From assembly GCA_036563505.1 (NCBI GenBank), contig DATCMH010000009.1:124001-188000 (forward strand): a stretch of DNA of 64,000 nucleotides, read 5' to 3'. The notes beneath the pieces are model-generated. The model ran no database searches and had not been told where the DNA came from. It worked only from the letters and a program-made list of their open reading frames with translations. The stretch comes from DATCMH01 sp036563505. GTDB taxonomy: Bacteria > Pseudomonadota > Alphaproteobacteria > Rhizobiales > Beijerinckiaceae. Made by a program: the position numbers and the translations under genes. This document shows positions 35,363-45,300 of the stretch, one piece after another; the stretch's first letter is position 1; the number at the start of each line of letters is the position of its first letter.

Positions 35363-35503
35363 GCAAGGGTCCGGAACCGGGGGGAAGGAACGCCCGGGCT
35401 TCTGGCAGGGAACGCGGACCGGGGCAACCGCGCCCGCCGGCCCCGGTCTGGACGCGGCGGGCCGCCTGCCCTAACCACCTCGACCGGCACCGACGGAGAG
35501 ATC

Positions 35504-36544
35504 ATGAAACTGCCGCGCCGCTTCTTCCAGCCCCTCGCTGCGGGCGCGCCGGACCCGTACCGCGAGTTGCCGGTGCGGCTCGAGCGCATGATCCACTTCG
35601 TGCCGCCGCATGTCGAGAAGGTGCGGGCGAAGCTGCCGGAGCTGATCCCGCAGGTCGATATCGTGCTCGGCAACTTGGAGGACGCGATCCCGGCCGATCA
35701 GAAGCTCGCCGCGCGCCAGGGCTTCATCGCCATGGCCCAGGCGAACGATTTCGGGACGACGGGACTTTGGACCCGGATCAACGCCCTCAACAGCCCCTGG
35801 ATGCTCGACGACGTGGTCGAGATCGTCGGCGCGGTCGGCGGCAAGCTCGATGTAGTGATGGTGCCGAAGGTCGAGGGGCCGTGGGACATTCACTACATCG
35901 ACCAGCTCCTCGCCCAGCTCGAGGCGAGGCACGGGATCGGGAAGCCCATCCTGGTCCATGCGATCCTGGAAACGGCCGAGGGCGTGAAGAACGTCGCTGA
36001 CATCGCGGCCGCCTCGCCCCGCATGCAGGGCATGAGCCTCGGACCGGCCGATCTCGCCGCGTCGCGCGGCATGAAGACCACCCGTGTCGGCGGCGGCCAT
36101 CCGGATTACAAGGTGCTCGCCGACGCCGTGGAAGACGCGCCGCGCGCCGCCTACCAGCAGGATCTCTGGCACTACACCCTGGCTCGCATGGTCGATGCCT
36201 GCGTGGCGAACGGCCTCAAGGCCTTCTACGGCCCGTTCGGGGACTTCTCGGACCCTGAGGCTTGCGAGGCACAATTCCGCAACGCGTTCCTCCTCGGCTG
36301 CGCCGGAGCGTGGTCGCTGCACCCGAGCCAGATCGAGATCGCCAAGCGCGTTTTCGCGCCCGACCCGGCCGAGGTCGCCTTCGCGCGGCGCATCCTCGAC
36401 GCGATGCCGGACGGGTCCGGCGCCGTGATGATCGACGGCAAGATGCAGGACGACGCCACTTGGAAGCAGGCCAAGGTCATCGTCGACCTCGCCCGCCTTG
36501 TCGGTACGAAGGACCCGGCGCTCGCAGCGCGTTACGGCTTATGA
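35504..36544 (+). CDS. HpcH/HpaI/CitE-type malyl-CoA lyase
   Basis: 346 residues from ATG 35504 with GGAGAG 5-10 bp upstream. TIM-barrel features: VLGNLEDAIPADQKLAARQG near 47, WTRINALNS, MVPKVEG near 124, and the metal-site glutamate in VHAILETAEGVKN near 150. The family cleaves L-malyl-CoA or beta-methylmalyl-CoA to glyoxylate and acetyl- or propionyl-CoA, steps of the serine and ethylmalonyl-CoA cycles of methylotrophs. Which paralogue this is cannot be decided; no other serine-cycle gene is adjacent. hspQ follows. Confidence 0.88.
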   Translation: MKLPRRFFQPLAAGAPDPYRELPVRLERMIHFVPPHVEKVRAKLPELIPQVDIVLGNLEDAIPADQKLAARQGFIAMAQANDFGTTGLWTRINALNSPWMLDDVVEIVGAVGGKLDVVMVPKVEGPWDIHYIDQLLAQLEARHGIGKPILVHAILETAEGVKNVADIAAASPRMQGMSLGPADLAASRGMKTTRVGGGHPDYKVLADAVEDAPRAAYQQDLWHYTLARMVDACVANGLKAFYGPFGDFSDPEACEAQFRNAFLLGCAGAWSLHPSQIEIAKRVFAPDPAEVAFARRILDAMPDGSGAVMIDGKMQDDATWKQAKVIVDLARLVGTKDPALAARYGL

Positions 36545-36588
36545 CGACCGCGGCGAACCGCTCGCCCCCCATCTCGGAGCCTTTGCGC

Positions 36589-36912
36589 ATGCGCACGGCC
36601 AAATACGCCATCGGGCAGGTGGTGAAGCATCGCTTCTATCCGTTCCGCGGCATCATTTTCGACGTCGATCCGACCTTCTCGAACACCGAGGAATGGTGGC
36701 TATTGATCCCGGCCGAGATGCGGCCGATCAAGGATCAGCCCTTCTACCACCTGTTCGCGGAGAACGCCGAGACCGAGTACGTGGCCTACGTCTCCGAGCA
36801 GAACCTCGTGCCCGATACGTCCGGCACACCGCTGCGGCATCCGCAGATCAAGGAGATGTTCGAGCAGGACGCGAGCGGCGCCTATCGCGTCCGCGAGCAG
36901 CGGGCGAATTGA
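36589..36912 (+). CDS. hspQ: Heat-shock protein HspQ (YccV-like hemimethylated-DNA-binding family)
   Basis: 107 residues from ATG 36589, with GGAG about 10 bp upstream; a longer start at 36541 would overlap the lyase stop (ATGA) and add 16 unordered residues. The YccV fold is clear: AKYAIGQVVKHRFYPFRGIIFDVDPTFSNTEEWW, then QPFYHLFAENAETEYVAYVSEQNL. In enterobacteria HspQ is a specificity factor for Lon protease. A strong hairpin terminator follows 16 bp after the stop. Confidence 0.93.
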   Translation: MRTAKYAIGQVVKHRFYPFRGIIFDVDPTFSNTEEWWLLIPAEMRPIKDQPFYHLFAENAETEYVAYVSEQNLVPDTSGTPLRHPQIKEMFEQDASGAYRVREQRAN

Positions 36913-36928
36913 GCGTGACGTGAACGTG

Positions 36929-36957
36929 CGAAAGCCGGGCGCGTAGCCCGGCTTTCG
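36929..36957. terminator. Bidirectional-looking terminator hairpin
   Basis: A 12-bp perfect stem CGAAAGCCGGGC with loop GCGTA (36941-36945) spans 36929-36957, with TTTC on the plus side and its mirror on the minus side. It lies between the stops of hspQ and the convergent IalB gene. Confidence 0.85.
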
Positions 36958-36962
36958 GCATT

Positions 36963-37010
36963 CGTCCAAGGATAACTGGATCCAAGCAAGCCTGGATCCA
37001 AGGATCACGG
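36963..37010. repeat. GATC-phased octamer array F
   Basis: Six 8-bp units from 36963. GATCCAAG occurs at 36979 and 36995 and GATCACGG at 37003; GATA starts the unit at 36971, and CGTC and CAAG start the units at 36963 and 36987. It directly follows the hspQ terminator and reaches into the stop of the IalB gene. Confidence 0.8.
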
Positions 37011-37811
37011 CCTCGGGGGAGTAGCGGCGGCACCCGCGGTCGGCGCGGGGGCCGGAGTGGCCGCGGCGCCGGCGTTGCCCTGCTGCTCGAGGCGCTTGCG
37101 CATCTCGTCGGAGCGCTTCTCGAGCTCCTCCTGGAGCTTCTTCTGCTGCTCCTCGAGGATCTTCGGATCGATCGCCGGGCCGTCGAACGCCTTGCCGAAG
37201 CCGGCGAGCGGCACCGCGAAGGTGACCTCGCGGCCGACCTGGTTCTGAACCGACACGTTGACCGTCCCGCCCCTCTTCATGGCGGCGACGAAGTCGTCCT
37301 TGACCGGCGCCTCGGCGAAGCAGCCGTTCGGGAAGCAGATCGCATACTTGCCCGGCGTCGGCTGACCCTGGTCCACCGCGAAGCGGATGCCCGGGTTCAG
37401 CAGGAGGCCGAGCGGCATCAGGAAGCGGACGATCTTGCTGTTCTGCGGACCCTTCACGTCGTAGACCGCAGCCGCCAGCACGGGCTGGCCCTGGTCCGAG
37501 ACGAAGTCCCGCGTCGTGTAGCAGATCTCGGCGTTGTTGCCGGGGTCCTTGCCGCACACCTTCGTCCAGTCGGCCTGCGAGGGCTCGGACTTCACCTGAA
37601 CGATGGTCGGGCCGGCGGCGCCGCCGGCCTGAGGCTGGGCCGGAGCCGGCTGCGCCGGTGCCGCCGGGGCGGGCTGTTGGGCGGCCGGGCGCTGGGCCGG
37701 GCGCTGCTGGCCCTGCTGCTGCGCGACGGCCGCGCCGCTGACGCCGAGGCTCAGCGCCGCCAGGAGGCCGAGGGACCCGCGCGACCGCGCGAGACGTGCC
37801 GGAGAAAACAT
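37005..37811 (-). CDS. Invasion-associated locus B (IalB) family protein
   Basis: 268 residues with a signal peptide (about 1-30, ends AAVA-QQ). A Gln/Pro/Ala-rich linker (31-70) leads into the IalB domain: WTKVCGKDPGNNAEICYTTRDF, LPLGLLLNPGIRFAVDQG, CFPNGCFAEAPV with paired cysteines that probably form disulfides. A coiled-coil-like run EEQQKKLQEELEKRSDEMRKRLEQQ follows near 222-246. The family is exported and common in Rhizobiales; named from Bartonella, its biochemical role is not settled. Confidence 0.9.
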   Translation of the reverse strand: MFSPARLARSRGSLGLLAALSLGVSGAAVAQQQGQQRPAQRPAAQQPAPAAPAQPAPAQPQAGGAAGPTIVQVKSEPSQADWTKVCGKDPGNNAEICYTTRDFVSDQGQPVLAAAVYDVKGPQNSKIVRFLMPLGLLLNPGIRFAVDQGQPTPGKYAICFPNGCFAEAPVKDDFVAAMKRGGTVNVSVQNQVGREVTFAVPLAGFGKAFDGPAIDPKILEEQQKKLQEELEKRSDEMRKRLEQQGNAGAAATPAPAPTAGAAATPPRP

Positions 37812-38048
37812 CAGGTATTCCTATCTCGTCGGGTGTCGGATCTTCGATGCGGGTCGATCGCGGCGATCGAAGCGCCCGGCGATCGCGATGTGGTGCGCTC
37901 CCTTCCCCACCGAATGCGGCGAAGGCATGACGGGGCGCGGCTTCCATACTCCGACCGGTTGCGGCTTTCCAGCCGCTTGTGCAACGGCGCGACGTGGTAA
38001 CGTGAGCGGCGACCCGAACGAATCGTGATCGAGCCGCTTACCCCGTCG

Positions 38049-39884
38049 ATGATGACGCAACCCATCCTTCGTGCTTCCGCCGTGGCGCTGACCCTTTCGT
38101 TGGTCGCGATGCTGGCGAGCATCGTCTCGCTCGCGGGCTCCGGCCCCGTGCTGGCGGGCGAACAGCGGCACGCGCTCGCCATGCACGGCGAGCCCGCGTT
38201 GCCGCCCAACTTCCCGCACCTGCCTTACGCAAACCCGGATGCGCCGCGCGGCGGTCGGGTTATCCTCGGCGTGCAGGGCACCTTCGACAGCCTGAACCCG
38301 CTGGTCGTGCGCGGCGTCGCGCCCGACGCCGTGCCGCGCTACGTCCTCCAGAGCCTGATGACGCGCTCCTTGGACGAGCCCTTTACGGTCTACGGCCTCG
38401 TGGCGCGCTCGGTCGAGGTGCCCGCGGACCGGAGTTCCGTCACCTTCGCCCTCGACCCCAGGGCTCGTTTCTCCGACGGCCAGCCCCTCACAGCCGCTGA
38501 CGTGAAGTTCACCTTCGAGTTGCTGCGCAAGGACGGCAAGCCGTTCCACCGCTCGGCCTTCGGTCAGGTGAAGGCGGTCGAGACCCCGGACCCCCAGACG
38601 ATCCGCTTCGAGCTGAAGAATGGCGACGACCGTGAGCTGCCGCTCCTGATCGCCACGATGCCGATCTTTCCGGCCCATGCCACCGACCCGGCGCGGTTCG
38701 CCGAAACGACGCTGGCGCCGCCGATCGGCTCCGGACCTTACGCCATAGCGGAGGTGAAGCCCGGCGAGCGCATCGTGCTCAAGCGCCGGACGGACTATTG
38801 GGGCGAAGACCTGAACGTCACCCGCGGGCTCTTCCGCTTCGACGAGATCAGGTACGATTTCTATCGTGACGCCAACACCTTGTTCGAGGCTTTCAAAGTT
38901 GGACTTTACGACTACCGCATCGAGACCGACCCGACGCGCTGGGAGACCGGCTACGACATTCCGGGTATCCGGGAGGGCCGCCTCGTGCGCGCGGCCGTTC
39001 CCGTCCGCACGCCGCGCGGCATGAACGGCTTCGTCTTCAACACCCGCCGTCCCCAGTTTCAGGACGTGCGGGTGCGGGAGGCGCTGAACTACCTCTTCGA
39101 CTTCGGATGGGTGAACCGGAACCTGTTCTTCGGGCTGTTGAGCCGTTCCCGCAGCTACTTCGACGGCGGGGACCTCACGGCCGCCGGCCGCCCGGCAGAC
39201 GAGCGCGAGCGCTCGCTGCTCGCCCCCTTCCCGGATGCGGTGCGCCCGGACATTCTCGAAGGCCAATGGTCACCGCCCGAGACCAATGGTTCAGGTCGTG
39301 ATCGAGAACTCGCTCGCAAAGCTTTGGACTTGTTGAACCAAGCTGGCTTCGTTCTCGAAAACGATGTCCTGCGCAGCAAGGCAACCCGAGAGCCGTTCAC
39401 CTTCGAGATGCTGGTCGTCTCGCGCCAGCAGGAACGGCTCGCGCTCAACTACGCGCAAGCGCTTGCCCGGATCGGCGTCCAGGCCCGCGTGCGTCTCGTG
39501 GACGAGGTGCAGTTCTGGCGACGGCTCGCCGCCTTCGATTTCGACATGCTCCAGTGGACCTGGCCCGTGTCGCCCTCCCCCGGCAACGAGCAGCGCAACC
39601 GCTGGAGCAGCGCCGCCGCGGAGCGGTCCGGCTCGCTCAACTATGCCGGGGCCCGCTCGCCGGCGATCGACCGGATGTTGGAGGCCATGCTCGGCGCCGA
39701 GAGCCGCGAAGATTTCTCCGCAGCCGTGCGCGCCCTCGACCGGGTGCTCTTGTCCGGCTTCTACGTCGTGCCGCTCTTCACGGCGCCCGACCAATGGATC
39801 GCGCATGACGCTGGCCTGAAGCGGCCGGCTTACGTTCCCCTGTTCGGCCCGTCCGTCGAGGTCTGGTGGAGAGCCGGCGCTTAA
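38049..39884 (+). CDS. YejA-like extracellular solute-binding protein
   Basis: 611 residues from ATG 38049 (GTG 38025 is the alternative). Signal region TQPILRASAVALTLSLVAMLASIVSLAGSGPVLAG, then the family 5 peptide-binding fold: FPHLPYANPDAPRGGRVILGVQGTFDSLNPL, LKRRTDYWGEDLNV and a lower lobe. This is the YejA subgroup, which takes up peptide antibiotics or oligopeptides in other bacteria through YejBEF. No permease or ATPase gene is adjacent, so it is an orphan here. The degenerate AMP-ligase gene follows after 6 bp. Confidence 0.9.
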   Translation: MMTQPILRASAVALTLSLVAMLASIVSLAGSGPVLAGEQRHALAMHGEPALPPNFPHLPYANPDAPRGGRVILGVQGTFDSLNPLVVRGVAPDAVPRYVLQSLMTRSLDEPFTVYGLVARSVEVPADRSSVTFALDPRARFSDGQPLTAADVKFTFELLRKDGKPFHRSAFGQVKAVETPDPQTIRFELKNGDDRELPLLIATMPIFPAHATDPARFAETTLAPPIGSGPYAIAEVKPGERIVLKRRTDYWGEDLNVTRGLFRFDEIRYDFYRDANTLFEAFKVGLYDYRIETDPTRWETGYDIPGIREGRLVRAAVPVRTPRGMNGFVFNTRRPQFQDVRVREALNYLFDFGWVNRNLFFGLLSRSRSYFDGGDLTAAGRPADERERSLLAPFPDAVRPDILEGQWSPPETNGSGRDRELARKALDLLNQAGFVLENDVLRSKATREPFTFEMLVVSRQQERLALNYAQALARIGVQARVRLVDEVQFWRRLAAFDFDMLQWTWPVSPSPGNEQRNRWSSAAAERSGSLNYAGARSPAIDRMLEAMLGAESREDFSAAVRALDRVLLSGFYVVPLFTAPDQWIAHDAGLKRPAYVPLFGPSVEVWWRAGA

Positions 39885-39890
39885 GTCACG

Positions 39891-41192
39891 ATGGAGCCGA
39901 GCCGAATCGGCGTGGAGGGGGCGTTGAGTCGAGGCAATACGGCGCTGGCGACGGCCGATGACGGGCCTGAGCCTTGGGACGCCCTGAGCTGGTCCGGCAT
40001 GAGCCTGGGCGGCCTCATGGCGGCCGTGGCCGACCGTCACCCGGACCGGCCGGCCTTCCGCGACCAGCCCGACCGAGAACAGTGGAGCGGACGCCCCCGC
40101 ATTGATTGGACCTACCGCTTCGCGGGTGACGTCGCCGGCCGGCTAGCGCGCCATCTCGTTGGGTTGAACCTGCCCCCGCGCAGCCTCATCGGCATCTGCC
40201 TGCCCAACGGTTCGGAAGCCTGCCTTGCCCTCCTCGCCGTGGAAGAGGCCGGGCATCTCCCATGTCTCCTGCCCATCGCTTGGAGTGAGGCTGACCTCGC
40301 CGAGGCGGTGGAAGGCGTGGGCGTTCAAGCCGTCATCACCCAGGGCATCGTCGGCGAGGAACGTCCGGCCGAAATCTTCTGTCACGTGGCGGCCCGCTAT
40401 TTCGGCCTGCGCTTCATCATGAGCTTCGGGCCCCTCGTGCCCGACGGCGTCGTCGACCTGGACCGCGTGATCCTCGACTCGGCGGATGGCGAGACCCTTC
40501 CGGTCGCGGCGGGCGAGAGCGGCGTCGTGACCTTTGCGCGCCGCGACGAGCGCTGGCGGCCCATCTATCGCGGCTGCGCCTCGATCGTGGCCGCCGCGGT
40601 CGCGTATCTCGTTCAGGTCAAGGTCGATCCGGGTGAGCGCATCCTGAGCCTGCTCGCCCCCGACGACCATCGCGGCCTGACCACCGGGCTCGTCGCTTCG
40701 CTTGTCAGCGGCGCGACTCTCGAATGCCACGGGCTGTTCGAGGCCGCCGCTTTCTCCTCCGCCCTCGAACAGTCGCAACCGACCCACTTGGTTGTCCCGG
40801 GCTGGATGGAACCCGCCTTCGGCAAAGCCGGCCTGGACCGTCTACGATCCCTAGCGCTCGTGCATGCGGCGCCGGCCCGGTTCAAAGCCCGCCCGGCCTT
40901 GCGGGGGCCGGTGATCGACGTGCTCGCCTTCGGGGAGACCGCCCTCCTCGCCCGCGCCCGGGACGAGGACGGCCACTTCGCGCTTACCCTCGACGAGGAT
41001 CCTCGCCGCGGCGGCACCGCGCGGGGGCTGCTGCAGGTTCGGCGCGAGGCCGACGGACAGATCCTGTTCGCGGGCCCGGCGGCGGATGCGCGCGCCTTCG
41101 ACCGAGGCGGGCCTGCTCCCCCGGGTGACGGCTGGGTCGCGTCGGGGTTTCGCGCCGACATGTTCGCCGGGATCGTGATCGGCGTGTCGTGA
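39891..41192 (+). CDS. Degenerate AMP-forming ligase-like protein (ANL family, N-terminal part)
   Basis: 433 residues. The first 200 resemble the large domain of acyl-CoA synthetases: LGGLMAAVADRHPDRPAFRDQ, WTYRFAGDVAGRLARHLVGLNLPPRSLIGICLPNGSEACLALLAVEEAGHLPCLLP. Where active members have the P-loop TSGTTGxPK this protein reads VVTFARRDERWRPIYRG (near 203-219). The later ATP-binding YGxTE motif, the adenylate-binding Asp and the C-terminal lysine domain are missing. It is therefore likely catalytically dead or strongly altered. It sits 6 bp behind the YejA-like gene, implying co-expression. Function unknown. Confidence 0.75.
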   Translation: MEPSRIGVEGALSRGNTALATADDGPEPWDALSWSGMSLGGLMAAVADRHPDRPAFRDQPDREQWSGRPRIDWTYRFAGDVAGRLARHLVGLNLPPRSLIGICLPNGSEACLALLAVEEAGHLPCLLPIAWSEADLAEAVEGVGVQAVITQGIVGEERPAEIFCHVAARYFGLRFIMSFGPLVPDGVVDLDRVILDSADGETLPVAAGESGVVTFARRDERWRPIYRGCASIVAAAVAYLVQVKVDPGERILSLLAPDDHRGLTTGLVASLVSGATLECHGLFEAAAFSSALEQSQPTHLVVPGWMEPAFGKAGLDRLRSLALVHAAPARFKARPALRGPVIDVLAFGETALLARARDEDGHFALTLDEDPRRGGTARGLLQVRREADGQILFAGPAADARAFDRGGPAPPGDGWVASGFRADMFAGIVIGVS

Positions 41193-41196
41193 CGCG

Positions 41197-41835
41197 TCAC
41201 GGGATGTCCTCGGGCCGACGCCCCGGGCGCGGCTTGTAGCGCGGCAGGGACCAGCCCCGGTAGAGGGCTGCTCCGCGCAGGGCGAAGGCCGCGGCGAAGC
41301 CCGAAGGCGCCGCGACCTCCCGCGGCAAGCCCGAAGCCGTGAGCAGCACGAAGATTGCGGCGCCGAGCACCGCGGCCGTGGCGTAGATCTCCCGCGTGAG
41401 AATGATCGGGCTCTCGCCCCCGAGCACGTCGCGGACGACGCCGCCGAACGTGGCCGTGATGACCCCCATCGTCACCGCGACGACCGGCCCGGCGCCTGCG
41501 GCAAGCGCCCGCTCAGCACCCGTCACGGCGAAGAGGGCGAGACCCAGAGCATCGAACCAGAGCAGGACGCGGTAGCGCGACTGGGGCACGTGTGCCGCGA
41601 AGAAGGTAATGGCTGCCACACCGACGCAGACGAGAAGCGATGTCGGCTGCGTCACCCAGAAGACCGGGGCCCCGAGCAGGAGGTCACGGATCGTGCCGCC
41701 GCCGATGCCCGTCACGGTGCCGAGCAACGCGAATCCGACGATGTCCATCTCCTTGCGCGACGCCACGAGCGCCCCGGAAATCGCGAACACCACGAGCCCC
41801 AGAACGTCGAGAGCGGCACCGATCGTCTGGAGCAT
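41197..41835 (-). CDS. TRIC-type cation channel (UPF0126) protein
   Basis: 212 residues with seven hydrophobic segments. Two repeats each carry the glycine-rich signature: GTVTGIGGGTIRDLLLG near 39-55 and GVITATFGGVVRDVLGGE near 123-140. Prokaryotic TRIC proteins are homotrimeric potassium-permeable channels. It is convergent with the ligase-like gene (4-bp gap). A basic tail (YKPRPGRRPEDIP) closes the protein. Confidence 0.93.
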   Translation of the reverse strand: MLQTIGAALDVLGLVVFAISGALVASRKEMDIVGFALLGTVTGIGGGTIRDLLLGAPVFWVTQPTSLLVCVGVAAITFFAAHVPQSRYRVLLWFDALGLALFAVTGAERALAAGAGPVVAVTMGVITATFGGVVRDVLGGESPIILTREIYATAAVLGAAIFVLLTASGLPREVAAPSGFAAAFALRGAALYRGWSLPRYKPRPGRRPEDIP

Positions 41836-41958
41836 GGGTCAACCTTGGCGGCGCGCGAAGCGGGGCTGTTTCGGTGAGGCGGATGAAACCTTCAGCCGTC
41901 TCAGCGGTTGTAGACCCCAGAGCTTCAACTTCGACCAGAGTGGATCAAGCGAGCGCGC

Positions 41959-42303
41959 ATGTCCGGCATGAGCAAAGTCGTCGTGGTGGATAATGGCGAG
42001 CGTCGCGCGGATCACGGCTTGTCCGTCGAACTGGCGGAGCTCGGCTATGCCAGCGTCACCACCACGGCCGAAGCGACGGACGATGTCCTGAGCATCATCT
42101 CGCCCGCCGCCATCGTGATCCAGCTTCCCGATGAGGCCGATGCCGTGTTCATGGCGCTGGCCGAGCGGCTGCGCCGCACGCAGGGCAAGACCGGCGTGCC
42201 GGTGATCCTCGTCGATCGCAAGCGCTCGGTGCAGAGCGGCGGCTACGCCTCGCTGCTGGCGAGCGAATTCGCTTCGAACGCGGTGTCGAAGCCCGACCTC
42301 TGA
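41959..42303 (+). CDS. Receiver-like protein without phospho-acceptor
   Basis: 114 residues. Secondary-structure order follows CheY: strand KVVVVDNGERR, helix, strand with AAIVIQLPDEADAVFMALAERLR, strand VPVILVDRKRS. At the end of the third strand, where receivers have the phosphorylated Asp, it reads VIQLPDE; the conserved Lys near the end is not evident in its usual context. Similar proteins include pseudo-receivers and ANTAR-less remnants. It stands alone, with a terminator after its stop. Role unknown. Confidence 0.7.
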   Translation: MSGMSKVVVVDNGERRADHGLSVELAELGYASVTTTAEATDDVLSIISPAAIVIQLPDEADAVFMALAERLRRTQGKTGVPVILVDRKRSVQSGGYASLLASEFASNAVSKPDL

Positions 42304-42341
42304 TCCCGGCATCCTTCGATCCCCGGATCATGTGATCCGAG
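42302..42341. repeat. GATC-phased octamer array G
   Basis: Five units from 42302: GATC starts units at 42302, 42318, 42326 and 42334, CATC at 42310. First unit GATCCCGG overlaps the stop codon of the receiver-like gene; the array ends just before the terminator. Confidence 0.8.
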
Positions 42342-42345
42342 GAAG

Positions 42346-42371
42346 CGCCGCCTGTCTCAGGCGGCGTTCTT
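42346..42371 (+). terminator. Terminator after the receiver-like gene
   Basis: Arms CGCCGCCTG (42346-42354) and CAGGCGGCG (42358-42366) with loop TCT, followed by TTCTTG. The hairpin overlaps the mfd stop codon on the opposite strand. Confidence 0.75.
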
Positions 42372-45300
42372 GCGTTCGGCGATGCGCACGAGGTCGCGCA
42401 GGATCCCGGTCGTCACCTTCAGCCGCTCGGGCACGGTCTCAACGTCGCGGATAAAGACGATCCGCATGTCGGGACGCACTTTGGCGAAGGAGCGCTGCTC
42501 CGTGACGTAGGACACCAGCCCCTGCGGGTTGGCGAAGGCTCCGTCGCGGAAGCCGACGATGATGCCCTTCGGACCGCCCTCCACCTTCTCCACGTTGGCG
42601 CGGCGGCACAGCACCTTGATCGCCATGATCTTGAGAAGCTGGTCGGCTTCCGTCGGCAGCGGGCCGAAACGGTCGATGAGCTCGGCGCCGAAGGCGTCGA
42701 TCTCGGCATCCGTCTCGAGGGTCGCGAGGCGGCGGTAAAGGCCGAGTCGTACCTGCAGGTCCTCGACGTAGGTCTCCGGGATCGTGACGGGCGCGCCGAC
42801 GGCGATGGTCGGCGACCATTGCTCCTCGGCCGGCTCCTCGATGCCCGCCTTGAGCTGGGCCACCGCATCTTCGAGCATCTGCTGGTAGAGCTCGTACCCG
42901 ACCTCCTTGATGTGCCCCGACTGCTCCTCGCCCAGCAGGTTGCCGGCGCCGCGGATGTCGAGGTCGTGGCTCGCGAGCTGGAAGCCGGCGCCGAGGGTGT
43001 CGAGGCTCTGGAGCACCTTCAGGCGCCGCTCCGCCTGGATGGTGAGCGTGCGCGTCGGAGGCACGGTGAACAGCGCGTAGGCGCGGGTCTTCGAGCGTCC
43101 GACGCGGCCGCGCAGCTGATACAGCTGGGAGAGGCCGAACATGTCGGCGCGGTGGACGATGAGGGTGTTGGCCGTCGGAATGTCGAGGCCCGATTCGACG
43201 ATCGTCGTCGAGAGCAGGATGTCATACTTACCGTCGTAGAACGCGTTCATCACGTCCTCGAGCTGGCCCGCCGCCATCTGGCCGTGGGCGACGGCGACGC
43301 GCGCTTCCGGCAGTTCCTTGTCGAGGAACTCCTTCACCTCGGCGAGATCGTCGAGGCGTGGGACGACGTAGAACGCTTGCCCCCCGCGGTAGCGCTCGCG
43401 CAGGAGCGCCTCGCGCACGATGAGCGGGTCGAACGGCGTCACGAAGGTGCGCACCGCGAGCCGGTCCACCGGCGGCGTCGTGATGAGGGAGAGTTCGCGA
43501 ACCCCCGTCAATGCCAGCTGCAGGGTGCGCGGAATCGGCGTCGCCGAGAGCGTCAGGACGTGGACCTCAGCCCGCAGCTCCTTCAGGCGCTCCTTGTGGC
43601 TCACCCCGAAATGCTGCTCCTCGTCGACGATGATGAGGCCGAGATCTTTGAAGCGGATCGTCTTACCGAGCAGCGCATGGGTGCCGACCACGATGTCGAT
43701 GCTGCCGTCGCTGATGCCATCCTTGACCTTTTTGAGCTCGGCGCTCGGCACGAAGCGCGAGGCCTGGGCGACGTTGAGCGGCAGGCCGCGGAAGCGGTCG
43801 CAGAAGGTCTTTGTATGCTGGCGGGCCAGCAGCGTCGTCGGGACGACGACGGCGACCTGCTTGCCTGCCATCGCGGTGCAGAACGCGGCGCGGAGCGCGA
43901 CCTCCGTCTTGCCGAAGCCGACATCGCCGCAGACGAGCCGGTCCATGGGCCGACCGGAGGCGAGGTCGTCCAGCACCGCATCGATGGCGTTCTGCTGATC
44001 CTCTGTTTCGTCGTAGGGGAAGCGGGCCGCGAACTCGTCGTAGAGCCCGTCCGGCGGCAGCAGGCGGGGCGCGTCCTTGAGGATGCGCGCGGCCGCCACC
44101 TTCATGAGCGCGCCCGCCATTTCGCGGATGCGCTGCTTCATGCGGGCCTTGCGGGCCTGCCAGGCCCCGCCGCCCAGCCGGTCGAGCTGGACCTCGGTCT
44201 CCTCCGAGCCGTAGCGCGTCAGGAGCTCGATGTTCTCAACCGGAAGGAACAGCCGATCGCCGCCGGCATAGTGCAGCTCGAGGCAGTCGTGCGGCGCGCC
44301 GGCGGCCTCGATGTTCTTGAGCCCGACGAAGCGGCCGATCCCGTGGTCGACGTGAACCACGAGGTCGCCCGGCGTCAGCGCGGCCACTTCGGTGAGGAAG
44401 TCCTGCGGGCGTTTCGCCTTGCGCTTGGCGCGGACCAGCCGGTCGCCGAGGATGTCCTGCTCCGAGAGAACCGCGAGGTCGCCCACCTCGAAGCCGGCCT
44501 CGAGCCCCCAGATCGCCACGGGCACGTCCCGCGCCGGCGCGGCCAGCGCGTCCGAGAGGCGCGAGACCGGTTTCGTCTCGAACAACTTGTGATCGTGCAG
44601 GACGTGGCAGAGCCGCTCGCGCGAGCCGTCCGACCACGCGGCGAGGACGACGCGCTTGCCGTCCCCTTGCAGCGCCCGGACGTGGTCGACGGCGACCTGA
44701 AAGACGTTGGCGTTCTCGTCGGCGCGCTCCGCCGCGAAGCTGCGGCCGCGCCTGGCGCCGAGATCAGCGACGGCGCGGCTGCCGCCCTCGGGCACCGCGA
44801 ACGGCGTGATCTCGGCTGCGGCAGCGGCCGCCTTGCGCTGCGCCCATTCCTCGGGAGCAAGGTAGAGCGCGTTCGGCGGCAGCGGCTTGTACGGCGCGAC
44901 CCCGGTCTGGGGATCGTCGAGGGCGCCTTTCCGAGCGTCGTAGTAGTCCCGTACCTGCGCGAGGCGCTCGCCTGCGGCGTCGTCCGCGAGAGCGTCGAGG
45001 ACCACAGGCACGCCCGGCACGTAGTCGAACAGGGTATCGACGCTCTCGTGGAAGAGCGGCATCCAGTGCTCGAGTCCCGCGTAGCGCCGGCCTTCCGAGA
45101 TCGCCTCATAGAGCCGATCGTCGCGGGTCGAAGCGCCGAACTGGGCGACGTAGGCCTGCCGGAAGCGACGGATGCTGTCGCTCGTGAGCTGAACTTCGCT
45201 CATCGGCACGAGGTCGAGCGCCCGCAGCTGGCCGACGGTGCGCTGCGTCTCGGGATCGAAACTGCGGATCGATTCGAGGGTGTCGCCGAAGAAGTCGAGG

